From Phocoena phocoena (taxonomy: Eukaryota > Chordata > Mammalia > Artiodactyla > Phocoenidae): a DNA stretch of 64,000 nt. Shown piece after piece: positions 12,587 to 23,480 of the stretch. The stretch's first letter is position 1, and each line of letters begins with the position of its first letter. Where the stretch lies: assembly GCF_963924675.1 (NCBI RefSeq), contig NC_089238.1, positions 23,541,815 to 23,605,814 of the forward strand. The letters are read 5' to 3'. A program made the translations under genes and the position numbers. The notes beneath the pieces were generated by a model. The model saw nothing but the letters and a program-made list of their open reading frames with translations, had not been told where the DNA came from and made no database searches.

Positions 12587-14263
12587 TGTGGCCATTTTTA
12601 AATTGGGTTATTTGTCATTTTATTGTTAAGTTGCACGAGTTCTTTATATATTCAAGATAGAGGGTCCCCTACAAGATATTTGCAAATATTTTCTCCCATT
12701 CTATGGGCTGTCATTTTGCTTTCTTGATGGTGTCCTTTAAGACACAAAAGCTTATTGCTTTGGCAAAGTCCAATTTATCTCATTTTTTCCTTTGTTACTT
12801 ATGTTTTGATGTAATTTTGTCTAATACGAAGTCACAAAGATTTACTCTTATATTTTCTTCTAACAGTTTTATATTTTTAACTATTACATTTAACTTTTTA
12901 AATCTGTTTTGCATTTATTTTTGTAGGTGGTGTGAAGAAGAGGTCCAGCTTCATTCTTTTGCCTTTGTATATTCACCTATCTCAGTACTTTGTGTGGGGG
13001 AAAAAACTATTCTTTTCCCTGTTGAATTGTTTTGGCACCCTTGTCAAAAATCAGTTGACCATAATGTAACAGTTTATTTCTGGACTGATCAGTGGATCAG
13101 TCTGTTCCACTGATCTCTGTCTTTATGCCAGCACCACGTTGTCTTAATTACTGTAGCTTCTTCCTTTCAGTCTGGATGCCTTTTATTACTTTTTCTCGCC
13201 AAATTTCTCTGACTGGAACTTCCAGTACAATGTTGAATAGAAGTGGCAAGAGTAGACATCATTGTCTTGACTCCTGATCTTTGGAGCATAGCATTCCATC
13301 ATTGAGTGTGACATTAGCCATGGGTTTTTCATAGATGCCCTTTTTCAGGATGAGGAAGTTCCTGTCTATCCCTAATTTGTTGACTGCCTTTTATCATGAA
13401 AGGATGCTGAATTTTGTCAAGTGTTTTCTGTGTCTACTGAGCTGGTCACGTAATTTTTATGTCCTTTGTTCAATTGATATGGTGTATTACAGTAACTGAT
13501 TTGGGGAGGTTAAACCATTCTTGCATTTGTGGGGTAAGTCCCTTTTGGTCATGGTATGTAATCATTTTTATATGTTACTGGATTTAGTTTGCTAGTATTT
13601 TTGTTGAGTAGTTTTGTGTCTGTATTTAGAAAAGATTTTGATTTGTGATTTTCTTCCCTTGCGGTGTCTTTGATTTTGGTATTAAGGTAATACTGGACTG
13701 TTAGAATGAGTTGAGAAGTGTCCCTCTATTATTTTTTGGAAAATTTTTGTGAAAGATTGGTTTTAATTCTTCTTTAACTGTTTGGTAGAATTCATCAGTG
13801 AAGTCCCATGGTCCTGAACATTTTTTGTGTTGAAAGTTTCAGTCATTACTTGTTACACATCTGTTCATATTTTTGTTCCTCTTTGAGTCAGTTTTGGTAA
13901 TGTATGTATTTCTAGGAATTTTCCCATATCATCTAGGTTATCTAAATTGTTGGCATACGTTTTTTCAGAGTATTCTCTTGTAATCCTTAAGGTTGCTAGT
14001 AATGTTCCTAGTTTCATTCCTGATTTAGTAATTTGAGTCTTCTTTCTTTATTTTTTGGTCAGGCTAGCTAAAGGTTTGTCAACTTTTGAGTTTTTCAAGA
14101 ATCTACTTGGTTTCATTTATATTCTGTATTGTTTTTCTATACTCTATTTCATTAATTTCCACTCTTAATTTCCTTCCTCTTGCTTGCTTTTGATTTAGTT
14201 AGCTCTTTTTCATCTGCTTTCTTAATGTGGAATATAGATTATAGACTGGAGAATTTTCTGTTT

Positions 14264-14566
14264 ATTTTTTAATTAATTAATTAATTTATTTATGGCTTTG
14301 TTGGGTCTTCGTTGCAGTGTGTGGGCTTCTCATTGCAGTGGCTTCTCTTGTTGCGGAGCGTGGGCTCTAGGCACGCAGGCTTCAGTAGTTATGGCACGTG
14401 GGCTCAGTAGTTGTGGTTCCCGGGCTCTAGAGCACAGGCTCAGTAGTTGTGGCGCATGGGCTTAGTTGCTCAGTGTCACATAGTATCTTCCCAGACTGGG
14501 GATCGAACCCATGTCCCCTGCATTGGCAGGCAGATTCTTAACCACTGCGCCACCAGGGAAGTTCCA
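14264..14566 (-). mobile_element. CHR-family SINE, long-body type
   Basis: The minus strand shows the tRNA-like head followed by the longer body with gccacaactactgagcc-type blocks and an A-rich tail ending in taaataaattaattaatta-like sequence. The 14-bp duplication agaattttctgttt at 14250-14263 and 14567-14580 is identical. It is inserted in the old L1. Confidence 0.9.
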
Positions 14567-15117
14567 AGAATTTTCTGTTTTAATGTAAGCAATTACAGTT
14601 GTCAATTTCCCTCTGAGCATTGCTTTACCTAAATCCCCTAAGTTTTGGTATGTTGTGTCTTCTTTTTCAATCATCTCATCAGAAAGTACATTAGAAAGTA
14701 TTTTCTAATTTCCCTTTTCATTTCTTTTCTGACCCATTGGTTACTTAGAAGTGTGTTGTTTAATTTTAGTATGTTTGTGAATTTCTAAAACTTCTTCCTG
14801 TTAATTGATTTCTATTGTGGTTGAAATCAATTTCAACTGATTCTATTTGAATAGAATTCTATTTGAATTCTATTTCTAAATTCTGGTATTTCATTCTGTT
14901 ATGGTTGAAGTATATACTTTGTATGATTTAAATCCTTTTAAATTCACTGATGCTTATTTTATGGCCTAGCATATGAAAGGTATTACATGTGCATTGAGAA
15001 GGATGTATATTCTGCTCTTGTTGGATGGAGTGTTCTATAAACATCTATTAGGTCCAGTTGGTTTACAGTGTTTTATAGATACATTTTTGATCATGTCATT
15101 TCCTTTTTTTTTTTCAG

Positions 15118-15212
15118 CTGATGAATTAATTAGTCCTAAAGACATTGATCCTGTTCAGCGTTATGTCCCACTACAGAATCAACGTAATGTGAGCATGAGG
15201 TTTTCCAATCAG
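15118..15212 (+). CDS. PHKB: PHKB coding exon 2 of window (95 bp)
   Basis: A strong acceptor with a long T tract ending in tttcag precedes the exon, and aatcag|gtaaag is the donor. The first two bases complete the Ala codon from 8836. The remaining 31 codons read [20 protein letters not shown], then [11 protein letters not shown], and end in phase 0. The [14 protein letters not shown] motif follows the glucoamylase-like region in the beta subunit; the alpha subunits have a related but different APGEIDPLNR-type segment. An old minus-strand L1 remnant reaches to about 15080, so the acceptor side of this exon borders transposon DNA. The next intron is the longest in the window, about 30.9 kb. 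Confidence 0.95.
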
Positions 15213-17199
15213 GTAAAGAGATATATAAAGATATTTTATTTCATAACTTAGACTCATCCAGACATTTAACACTTAATTGAAGAAGAAATTTTATTCTGAA
15301 TGGGTTTTTATTGTTCCTTCTGAGGGCAAAGCTTTTCTGTCTTCTGGTTAGTTAAGATTTACCTGTGGTAAAGGGCTATTTGTTAATGAGGAAGTATGAG
15401 TCAGATGTGTCCCACGAGATGTCTCACAGGTAAACATTTTCACCTTCACAGTGGTTGTGTTTAAGGTGTCAAATGTCTTTGAGAAGATGCAGTATATATG
15501 GGTGGCATGGGGACAGATGAGATGGCTCTGTTACTGAAGGGAGTGGGGTTCCATGAAAGGCCCTTCACTTGATGTCTATCCAGTGCTATGTCTCTGTGAC
15601 AGGACTGAGTGACAGACAGAGTTGTTCTTAGTACTTGGTAACATGTCAGGTGAATAAATAGTTAAAATTTTTTTTTTACATTTAGTACCTATGGATTCAG
15701 ACTGTGTTGTGTCAACAAAATAAGTGTTTGCAGGATCAGAAGATTGATGTTGACTTGAGCAAACCCTCATGTATTAAATGATACCAGTAATGAGTACTGT
15801 TAAAATGAAACTGTAGTGTGAATTGTTGAAATTGCCTGAGGAGACAGGGAATGAACCTGAGTGTGTGCCTGGGATTCCAAGCACACACTTATTAAATTTA
15901 TTTAATAAGAATAGCATCAGCACTTACAGAAAATATGCTTACGAAATTGAAATACTCCTTTTACTTTAAAAATATATGTATAACACATACACACACACAC
16001 ACAAACACACACATAAATGCTTGTTTTAATGAGAGAAAGGGAGAGCCAACCAGCCTCATTAGTATCATTAGTATTAATAGGTTCTCTCACACTGTTTCTC
16101 TGCTTCTTTTGCTGGTCCTCAAACAAAACATCTAGTTACTCTGAGTGGTTCGTAGATGAGAAGCTTTTGGGAGAAAGATGCCTATGTTAATATGTGATAA
16201 AAATTTTACACTGGCCTATTAGTTCCCATATAAGGCAGGGATTTGGCCTTTATCTTTATTTACCACTCATCTCTGGAATATATTTACCAGTCGGTAAAGT
16301 GGAATATATTTAACTTCATGTTACCTAGTGCTGTGACTCCGAGCCATTTTAAGACTAGTGTGTATCACTTACATAGCATGTGTGATGCACTTCTAGGGTG
16401 ATGAAATCTCAAAGCCTTTTCTTAGAATATAAAGTGACCTATTGGTTGCAGGTTTGAGATGTGGGGGCAGGAACCAGAGAACATCAAAGCACACAGCTAA
16501 CAAAATCAACCATTTAAACACTTCATGCTTGACCCATATAAGGTGGGCGTGGGTTATATGTAATTTTTGACATACAATATTCTTGCAACTCTTTCTCTCC
16601 CACTCAGGAAGGCAGAGTACAAGTGAGTGAGAGTGAATTTTATAGAGAATTTACTCTAGGTATATTTTTTATATTGAAATCATTTTCTAATGTTGCTACT
16701 AAATTATGTGATGTACCTCCCAGGTAGAGTCATATCCTATCTAAGAACCTTGCTCTAGGGTCAGGACAGGGGCTTTTCTCCTGCAGCCATGTTGGGATTA
16801 CATCCATACATTGTATATAGTTTCTGAGAAGGAAATGATAGGAAAGATTGGCAGCAGAAAATTGCCGGGAGGTGTTATCGCCCCACCCTACTGGCAGCTT
16901 GGTTGTGGTGGTATATAAAATAGTGAGGTGCCTTTTCCACTTTCTCAACCATTTAAGCAGTAGCCAAGACCTGGCATGCCCGTATCCATTGTTGGGGCTA
17001 GATGGCTTGGCTTGGTGAAATACGGAAGTCAGACAGGGCCCTCTGCCTGAAATGCTGGTGTCAGTGCCCTCTCAATCATGATTGACCAGGTCAGATCTTG
17101 AAACTAACTGATCTGTGTGGATTGACCCTGTCAAATGTCAGAAAAAGTAAGTAGAATAGTAAAGTTCAGACATTTCCTGGAAACAAGAGAAATCCCTGA
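15213..17199 (+). other. PHKB intron 2 start: CA repeat, otherwise nothing seen
   Basis: This intronic sequence follows the exon 2 donor. An imperfect (CA)n microsatellite lies at 15984-16014. I see no transposon or exon that I can name in the rest. Confidence 0.6.
15984..16014. repeat. (CA)n microsatellite
   Basis: Dinucleotide run of CA/AC units, interrupted once by a T and once by AA. Confidence 0.95.
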
Positions 17200-17890
17200 C
17201 TTCGAAGGAAGTTGTATCTGAGGTCCCCAGCACTCACAGGACTCAGAAGCTGTTATACTCAACACTTACAGTTTATTACAAAAAAAGGAGAGAGGATAAA
17301 ATTAGTGAAGGCACATGGGTCAAGTCCTGAGGAAACCAGGCACAAGCTTCCAAATATTCTCACCCAGTGGAGTCATGTGAGACACAGTTACCCAGGAGTG
17401 ATGTGTGACTACATATGCAAAGTGCTGCCAGCTAGGGAAGCTTGCTCAGGCTTGAGCATCAAGGGTGTTTATTGGGGGTCAGTTGTGTAAGCATGTAGCA
17501 CCTGCATGATTGACCGCAGTTATTGAAGCTCTAACCCCCCCAGAGAAAAAGCAGATGTTCACCATAAATCACATTGTTTGCATAAACCATCTAGACAGAC
17601 CGGAACAGTATGGCCCAGCACCTCAGGCATGCAAAAACATTCTTATCTGACAGAACATTCCACGAAGCCAGAAAGCCCATCCTGAAAGCATGCCTTTCTT
17701 GGGAATTTTCAAGATTTAAACAACCCAGGCCTGCTGGGCCAGCTTATTCCTTCACAGAAAGGTTATGGCAGAAGGAAGTCTTCCAGAATCCAGAGAGCTG
17801 TGAGTGTGCCAGAACTGTAGAAAGGTCCACTCCTTCAAGTGTGCATGGGGCTATTGGCACATTGCAAATCCAAAACATTGAGGACTGAAT
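17200..17890 (-). mobile_element. Probable LTR of an endogenous retrovirus, minus orientation, family unknown
   Basis: On the minus strand the left part gives an AATAAA polyadenylation signal (complement of gtttattac at 17272-17280). It is followed by a short R/U5-like stretch with gagtcctgtgagtgctgggg, as in ERV1-type LTRs. The remainder is GC-moderate and unlike the surrounding AT-rich intron. I cannot name the family, and the right border is uncertain. No retroviral coding region is visible. Confidence 0.45.
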
Positions 17891-18488
17891 TGGCAGCTGT
17901 TGATTTTCTTAACATTACCCTTAGCAAATTTATTTTTGGAAAAGGGAAGTACTTTTGTATCCGGGGTTAAGGCTGAGGTTGGAAAAGGGTATCAGCTGGG
18001 ATGACCCTCCTCACTACTCTCTCACTAGTCAGGAGTTGCTGTTTTCTCTTGATGTTACTTGGAGAATAAAATTCCCTTTTATAAATAAAGTTTAGAGGAG
18101 TAGAAAGAAATGCATTGTTAGCAGTAGCAGATATACTTTATAGTATTGTGAGATTTTGACCAAAAGAAAACAAGAAAACTTTTGCAGACCTCAGAATGTA
18201 TGTTCCTAGAGACCAGAGACCATGTTTTATTCACTTTTGTAGCTTCAGTATCTGTCATAGTACCATAACACCTGTTATATAGGAGATTCTCAGGGTTTAA
18301 CTTGAATGTTTGAGTGTGCTTGATGGTATGTGTGGGACGAAGGTATGTCATGGAAAATCGTGGACTTATGCAAATATCCCTAAATCTATTTCTCTAATTC
18401 TGACCTCTTTCCTAATATTTAAACTTGAATTTCCAACTACCTGGTGATCGTCTCTCCACAGATCTAGTCTTTAAAACCCAACATTTCT

Positions 18489-18594
18489 GGATGTATACAT
18501 AACTCTGTCTCATTGAGTTGTATAGTTTATATATGTACAACTTTTTATATGTAAATTATATCTCAATAACGTGGTTTAAAAATTTTTTTTAATG
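18489..18594 (+). mobile_element. Very short 5'-truncated L1 3' end with clean target duplication
   Basis: A 106-bp insertion lies between identical 15-bp copies of aaacccaacatttct (18474-18488 and 18595-18609). Its content (tatgtaaattatatctcaat...) is an L1-like 3' end finishing in an A/T-rich tail. The duplication marks it as a target-primed reverse transcription product; the family name is uncertain. Confidence 0.7.
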
Positions 18595-18619
18595 AAACCC
18601 AACATTTCTAATGCCAAAT

Positions 18620-19230
18620 TTATCTTCTCGCTTCAAAGTAGCTCTTTTCTCCATAGTCCCTACCTTGGATAAGGACCATCTTCAATACTCCTTTGGTCTC
18701 ATGCCAGTAGCTCTTACATTCAGGTGGTTATCATATTGGCTCTGCCTTCAAAGTAGCATCTACATTTGTCTCTTCATATTTATCCCCACTGCCATGTACC
18801 ACTCAGACTTCATTACTACTCAATGGCATGGTTTTAGTAATCTCTCTCTGTCTTCAGTCTCTCCTCCTGTTTATTCTCTGTGCTTGAGAACACACGATCT
18901 TATAAAGTATGGATTCGTTTATGTTGTTTCCTGAAAACCTTCCATGACACTCTATACTGCCTATAGGATAGAGTCTAAATTCCATATCCTCATACAGTCA
19001 CCTCATTTCTGTGTTTTTCACTTATATCTTACAATTTCTCCAAATTTCTCCCAACCATCCCTGTACTATGATCTCAGCCAATTTGCTGATCTAATATCAC
19101 AACTCACCTTCACCCACTCCCAGGCCTCCACTCTTAGTACAACCTTCATCCTGAAACCCTGGCCTCTTTTTCATATAGGATCCTTTAAAAGCCTATACAG
19201 TTCCTCTTCCTTTAACTACATATAAAAGTT
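18620..19230 (+). mobile_element. L2-like LINE remnant
   Basis: Pyrimidine-rich text with tgcctataggatagagtcta and ccaggcctccactc-like blocks follows the 3' part of mammalian L2 elements in sense orientation. It is heavily diverged, and its open frames are accidental. Confidence 0.5.
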
Positions 19231-19980
19231 ACATAGATGCATTTTGTAAAAAGTGAAATAATATAGAGGAGATTACAATGCAATTACATTGTTACATTTG
19301 GTACTATTAACTATGTAATTTCCCCATTTCCAGAAAAGCCTTTCTTTTTTTTTTTAAACCAGATCTGTCTTCTAAATTTTTGAATAATGTAAATGTAACC
19401 CTTAAAGAAAGTCATGAGGTAAAAGTCAATTGTGCTTTAAAACTCCTTTAAATATTAAAAACAATATTAATATCAAGAAGTAGGAGACAGATCTAATAAA
19501 TTTTTATAAATCTATGCAGGGATTAAAAAGACTGTGGTAAATTGACATGAAATGGCACAAGAAGTGGATTATAATAAATGCTCAGTAAACATAAAGTAAA
19601 GGGTAGCTCACAGAATGGTGGGTTAAGAATAATCATATTGTATAAAATAAGCTATTTATGAGTACATGTTTTATCATACAAAACTGGCTAGTTCTGGGAA
19701 AGGGAGGAGGTGATCATAAAGACTGACTTTTTGAACTTTTATTCATATAATATACACTTGTACCTTTTGTGCATGCTGTTGGTTTGTCATATACTGGTTT
19801 GCATTACTACTTTTTTAATAGACCATTTAAAATTAATGCAAAATATTCAAATATAAAATGCCAAGCAGTATAGTAAAAAAAAAAAAAAAAAGTCTATTGT
19901 ATTTATCCCAACTTCTACCATTTCATCATTCTTTCCTTTTTGAATGTCCCTGCCTTCTTCTGTTGTCATTTTCTTTCTGT
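19231..19980 (+). other. Intron 2: AT-rich, possible ancient L1 scraps, (A)n run
   Basis: The stretch around 19440-19750 loosely resembles an ancient L1 3' region in + orientation (gggattaaaaagactgtggt and onward). An A-run lies at 19876-19892. No border can be set with confidence. Confidence 0.4.
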
Positions 19981-20258
19981 TCGCATAGCTTTCTTTAGAC
20001 ATTATTTATGAGTAGGTCTTCTAGCAACAAATTTCTTAGTTTTCCTTTGTCTAATAACGTCTACTTCCTTTTCATTCCTGAAGGCTACTTTCATTAGATG
20101 CAGGATTCCTGATTGACAGTTGTTTTCTTTCAGCACTAAGAATGATTGTGTACTTCTGGCCTCCATAGTTTCAGACAAGAAATCCCTTGCCAATTCAAAT
20201 TTGTGTTCTTCTACAGGTAATATGCCATTTCTCTTGGTCTAAGTCTCCTTATGCCACT
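19981..20258 (-). mobile_element. Ancient L1/HAL1-like ORF1-region fragment
   Basis: The minus-strand reading resembles the ORF1 C-terminal region of old L1 or HAL1 elements, with complement blocks such as ccttcattcctgaagg-like text and ttctggcctccatagtttc. No intact frame remains. It directly adjoins the tandem repeat at 20259-20690, which may be the 5' UTR of the same element. Confidence 0.45.
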
Positions 20259-20690
20259 GGGTGGACGGCCAGGAGATAACAAACTCAGCTGATGCAGGTG
20301 TATCGGCCCACTTGCTGGTTACCCAGGGGTTGGGTAGTCTTGGCACTGCTGAGAAGCTGCTGCTGTAGGCTGCTCAGAATTCCATGCTGGTGCACTGGTT
20401 GTGGAGTGGGGGTTGGGATGGCCCTTGGAGCTTCACTGCTGCTATCCTAGATGAATTGGACTGCCCACTAAAGCCTGATTTGTGGAGCAGGGGTCAAGAC
20501 AGTTCACTGGGGCTTCTTTGCTGATGCTACAGTCGTGTTGGCCCATCAAGTGCCCTGGTTGTAAAACAGAGGTTGGGTGGGCCCACTAGGGCTTTGAAGG
20601 TGCTGCTGAAGGCAGATTGACCAACTAGTACCTCAAGTAGAGGAACTAGGGTTGGATCTCCCCACTTGGTCGCTGTTGTGGTTCTTGTTT
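20259..20690. repeat. Degenerate tandem repeat, about 80-bp unit, about five copies
   Basis: Successive units begin with a gggGTTGGGtgg-type box followed by a gcttc...tgctgct box and a ttgg...ccca box. Unit starts that I can place are 20324, 20408, 20489, 20568 and 20648, giving periods of 84, 81, 79 and 80 bp. A partial unit precedes the first. The array sits next to an L1-like ORF1 fragment in minus orientation, so it may be a monomer-type 5' UTR of an old L1. Confidence 0.7.
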
Positions 20691-20994
20691 CCCAGTCCTT
20701 TGGCCAGAGAGAACAGACTTTTATTGCTTTTGTGTTTATTTTTTTGTCTACGCCTGATGGTTGTTTCAGGCTGCAGGCCTCTACAGTGCTCAGCCCAGTG
20801 TGTATGGGATCTTAGGACTCTCACCACATTGCCATTCTTCAAGTCCTGGGGTTGGTTCTTAGCCAGCCTTCTTTCCAGTTCTCAGAGCCCTTGACTCATT
20901 ATCCACTGAATTATTTCCAGGGTAAATAATTGTATTTAGAGCAGGAGGGAAAACTGAGTCTGGGCTATCCTGTTCTTTTTTGCCCCCTTTTTTT

Positions 20995-21217
20995 GTTTGT
21001 TTGTTTGTTTGTTTGTTTGTTTTTTGAGGTATGCCGGCCTCTCACTGTTGTGGCCTCTTCCGTTTCGGAGCACAGGCTCTGGACATGCAGGCTCAGCAAC
21101 CATGGCTCACGGGCCCAGCTGCTCCGCGGCATGTGGGATCTTCCCAGACCGGGGCACGAACCCGTGTCCCCTGCATCGGCAGGCGGACTCTCAACCACTG
21201 CGCCACCAGGGAAGCCC
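20995..21217 (-). mobile_element. CHR-family SINE (short-body type) with (CAAA)n tail
   Basis: The minus strand reads the CHR head, body and gaggccggcataccTC-like end, followed by a (CAAA)n tail seen here as (GTTT)n at 20994-21022. An approximate target duplication ttgccccctttt / ttgccccttttt flanks it. Confidence 0.9.
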
Positions 21218-21360
21218 TCTTGCCCCTTTTTTTAATGGATAATATTTCTTCATAAGTCTTTCTGTGAATAAAAATTAAGAGTTAAGATCTCTTCTGTTCC
21301 TTGAATAGTCTTTTTTTTCTGTAATTTTTAAAAATAATATTTGCTATAATTTATTGAACA

Positions 21361-22560
21361 TTTATTTTTTAATAAAAGCTTTATTGAAATATAATTTACA
21401 TCCAGTACAATTCACTAATTTAAAGTGTACAATTCAATGGTTTTTAGTGTATTCATCACAATAAATTTTAGAATATTTTCATGACCCCAGGCACTCTCTA
21501 CTTTCTTCAACCTATCTCTCTCTCCCTACCCCAGCCCTAGGCAACTACTAACCTACTTTCTGTCTATATGGATTTTCCTATTCTGGGTATATCATATAAT
21601 GTGTGGTATTTTGTGACTAGATTTTTTCACTCCACATGTTTTCAAAGTTCATCAGTGTTGTAGTGTGTATCAGTATTTCAGTCCTTTTATGGCGAAATAA
21701 CATTTCATTGTGTGTGTATACCACTTTATTTATCCATCCATCTGGTGATGGACATTTGGGTTGTTTCCACTTTTTGGCTATTGTGTCTAATGCTGCCATG
21801 AAGTTTTGTGTACACGTTTTTGTGTGACATGTTTTCATTTTTCTTGGATATAATGGAATTGCTGAGTCATATGCTAATTTTATGTTTAATATTTTGAAGG
21901 ACTGCAGGCTGTTTTTCAAAGCGATTGCACCATTTTGCACTCCTACCAGCAATGTATGAGGGTTCCAATTTCTCTACATTCTTGTTATTATCTGTCTTTT
22001 TGATTATAGTCTTTTAGTGTATAAGAAGTGATATATCATTGTGGTTTTGACTTGCATTGCCCTAGTTACTCTAGTTACTAAAGTCATTGAGCATCTATTC
22101 ATGTATTTTTGGGGCATATGTATATGTATCTCTTTGGACAAATGTCTTTTAAGATATTGTGGTCATTTTAAAATTGGGTTCTTTGTCTTTTTTATTATTG
22201 TGTTGTAATAGTTCTTTATGTGTTCTACATATGAGTTCCTTCTATTATTTTGAAATATTTCCTCCCATTTGGTGAACTATTATTCCAATTTCTTGATGGT
22301 GTCATTTGAAGCACAGACAATTTGCATTTTGATGAAGTCTGATTTATCTTTTTTTTTTTTGCTGTGCTTTTGGTGTCTAATCCAGGGTCACAAAGATTTC
22401 TGCCTGTGTTTTCTTCTAATAATTTTATAGGTTTAGCTCTTACATTTAGGCCTCTGATCCATTTTTAGTTAATTTTTGTACATGGTATGTGGTAGGCATT
22501 CAGCTCCATTCTTTGTATGCAGATATCCCGTTGTCAGAGCACCATTTGTTAAATTTCCTG
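21361..22560 (-). mobile_element. Old L1 3' fragment (L1M-like)
   Basis: The left edge has the antisense 3' end (aaaagctttattgaaatata). The body then follows the C-terminal ORF2 region, with the tctggtgatggacatttggg and tggctattgtgtctaatgct hallmarks, up to cagagcaccatttgttaaat. It is diverged and 5' truncated. The minus-strand frame MLVGVQNGAIALKNSLQSFK (21617-21952) is an accidental or decayed ORF2 piece. Confidence 0.78.
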
Positions 22561-22566
22561 AGTGAT

Positions 22567-22910
22567 CTTTTTCTTTTTTATTATTGTGGTAATATATGCA
22601 TTACATGATATTTATCATTTTAACCATTCATAAGTGCACAATTCAGTGGCATTAAATAAATTTGCAATGTTGTATAACCATCACTGCTATCTATACCCAA
22701 AACATTTTCATCATCCCCAACAAAAACTGTGTACCCATTAAACAGTGACTCCCTCTACTCCCCTCCCTCCAGCTCCTGGTAACCTCTATTCTACTTTCTG
22801 TCTTTATGAATTTGTCTATTCAGGTACCTCATATAAGTGGAATCATGCAATATTTGCCTTTCTATATCTGGCTTATTTCACTAAGCGTAATACCCAAGGT
22901 AATTTTTATG
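22567..22910 (-). mobile_element. Second old L1 3' end, minus strand
   Basis: A new antisense L1 3' start (ttattgtggtaatatatgca...) is followed by accatcactgctatctatac and ggaatcatgcaatatttgcc, the common L1MB/L1MC 3' text. It abuts the previous L1, so two separate insertions lie side by side. Confidence 0.65.
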
Positions 22911-23034
22911 TTTTACTAATGTGGTGTTTCTCTTTCTTCCCGTTGGTTATTTTTCACATACCTGGTGATCCTCATTTGTTCACTTGTGTATTAGGTGATA
23001 GATGATGGTCTGATTATTCTCAGTGTATTAAGTG

Positions 23035-23450
23035 GTCCTCTCCCCCTGTCCCGCAGCCCCAACAGGGAGTGAGGAAGACGTGATTGGGAGTTTTGTCTCT
23101 TGAGGATCCAGTGGGGAACAAACAAGACCCTCATTACTCTTGCCAAATGCCAGAATGTGAAGGGCTTTACTTTGAGGAACCTATTGCCAACACTAAAAGC
23201 ATTAACTCATCCCAGCCAGTTTGTTCAGTATGTTAAGAGAAAAACCCCGTTTTATTGTTTCATTGCTGACTGTGGCTCCTTGTGTGGGGCCTCAGGCCAG
23301 CCACTGTGGCCTTTATCAGTTCTGTGTCACGTCTCACTTCTTCTGTCCAGTGCTTCTGCAAACCAAGTACCCTTCTGGGGCCCCTCTATTTGGTGGATCA
23401 ACTCCCATACCTGTGGCAGCATTATGGTAATGCTCTAAGTGGTATAGTTT
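23035..23450 (+). pseudogene. Unidentified coding-like remnant, possibly a processed pseudogene
   Basis: This stretch is GC-richer than its neighbours. One frame reads PAAPTGSEEDVIGSFVS up to a stop at 23101. After a one-base shift, a second frame reads EDPVGNKQDPHYSCQMPECE, then GLYFEEPIANTKSINSSQ and PVCSVC with paired cysteines, to a stop after 23230. A third frame downstream has QTKYPSGAPLFGGSTPIPVA. The pattern fits a frameshifted retrocopy, but I do not recognise the parent. It could also be an unfamiliar repeat. Confidence 0.3.
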
Positions 23451-23480
23451 GGTTATATAGGCTTCCTCTGCTCTGCTTTC

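Larger units (their letters stand above)
11390..15080 (-). mobile_element. Old L1 fragment (L1M-like), 5' truncated, holding three SINEs
   Basis: The left edge has the typical antisense L1 3' end (caactttattgaggtaaaat). The body tracks ORF2 backwards: FADD-region-like and fingers-region text, then the segment with tgagaaggatgtatattctg that parallels 3290-3320 of the first L1. It is far more diverged than the two long L1s. It is interrupted by SINEs at 11748-11870, 12371-12586 and 14264-14566, which are therefore younger. Recognisable L1 similarity stops near 15080, about 40 bases before exon 2. Confidence 0.82.

Noticed and set aside
20259..20690. CRISPR-like array
   Set aside because: This is eukaryotic nuclear DNA. 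The units are degenerate tandem copies without distinct spacers.
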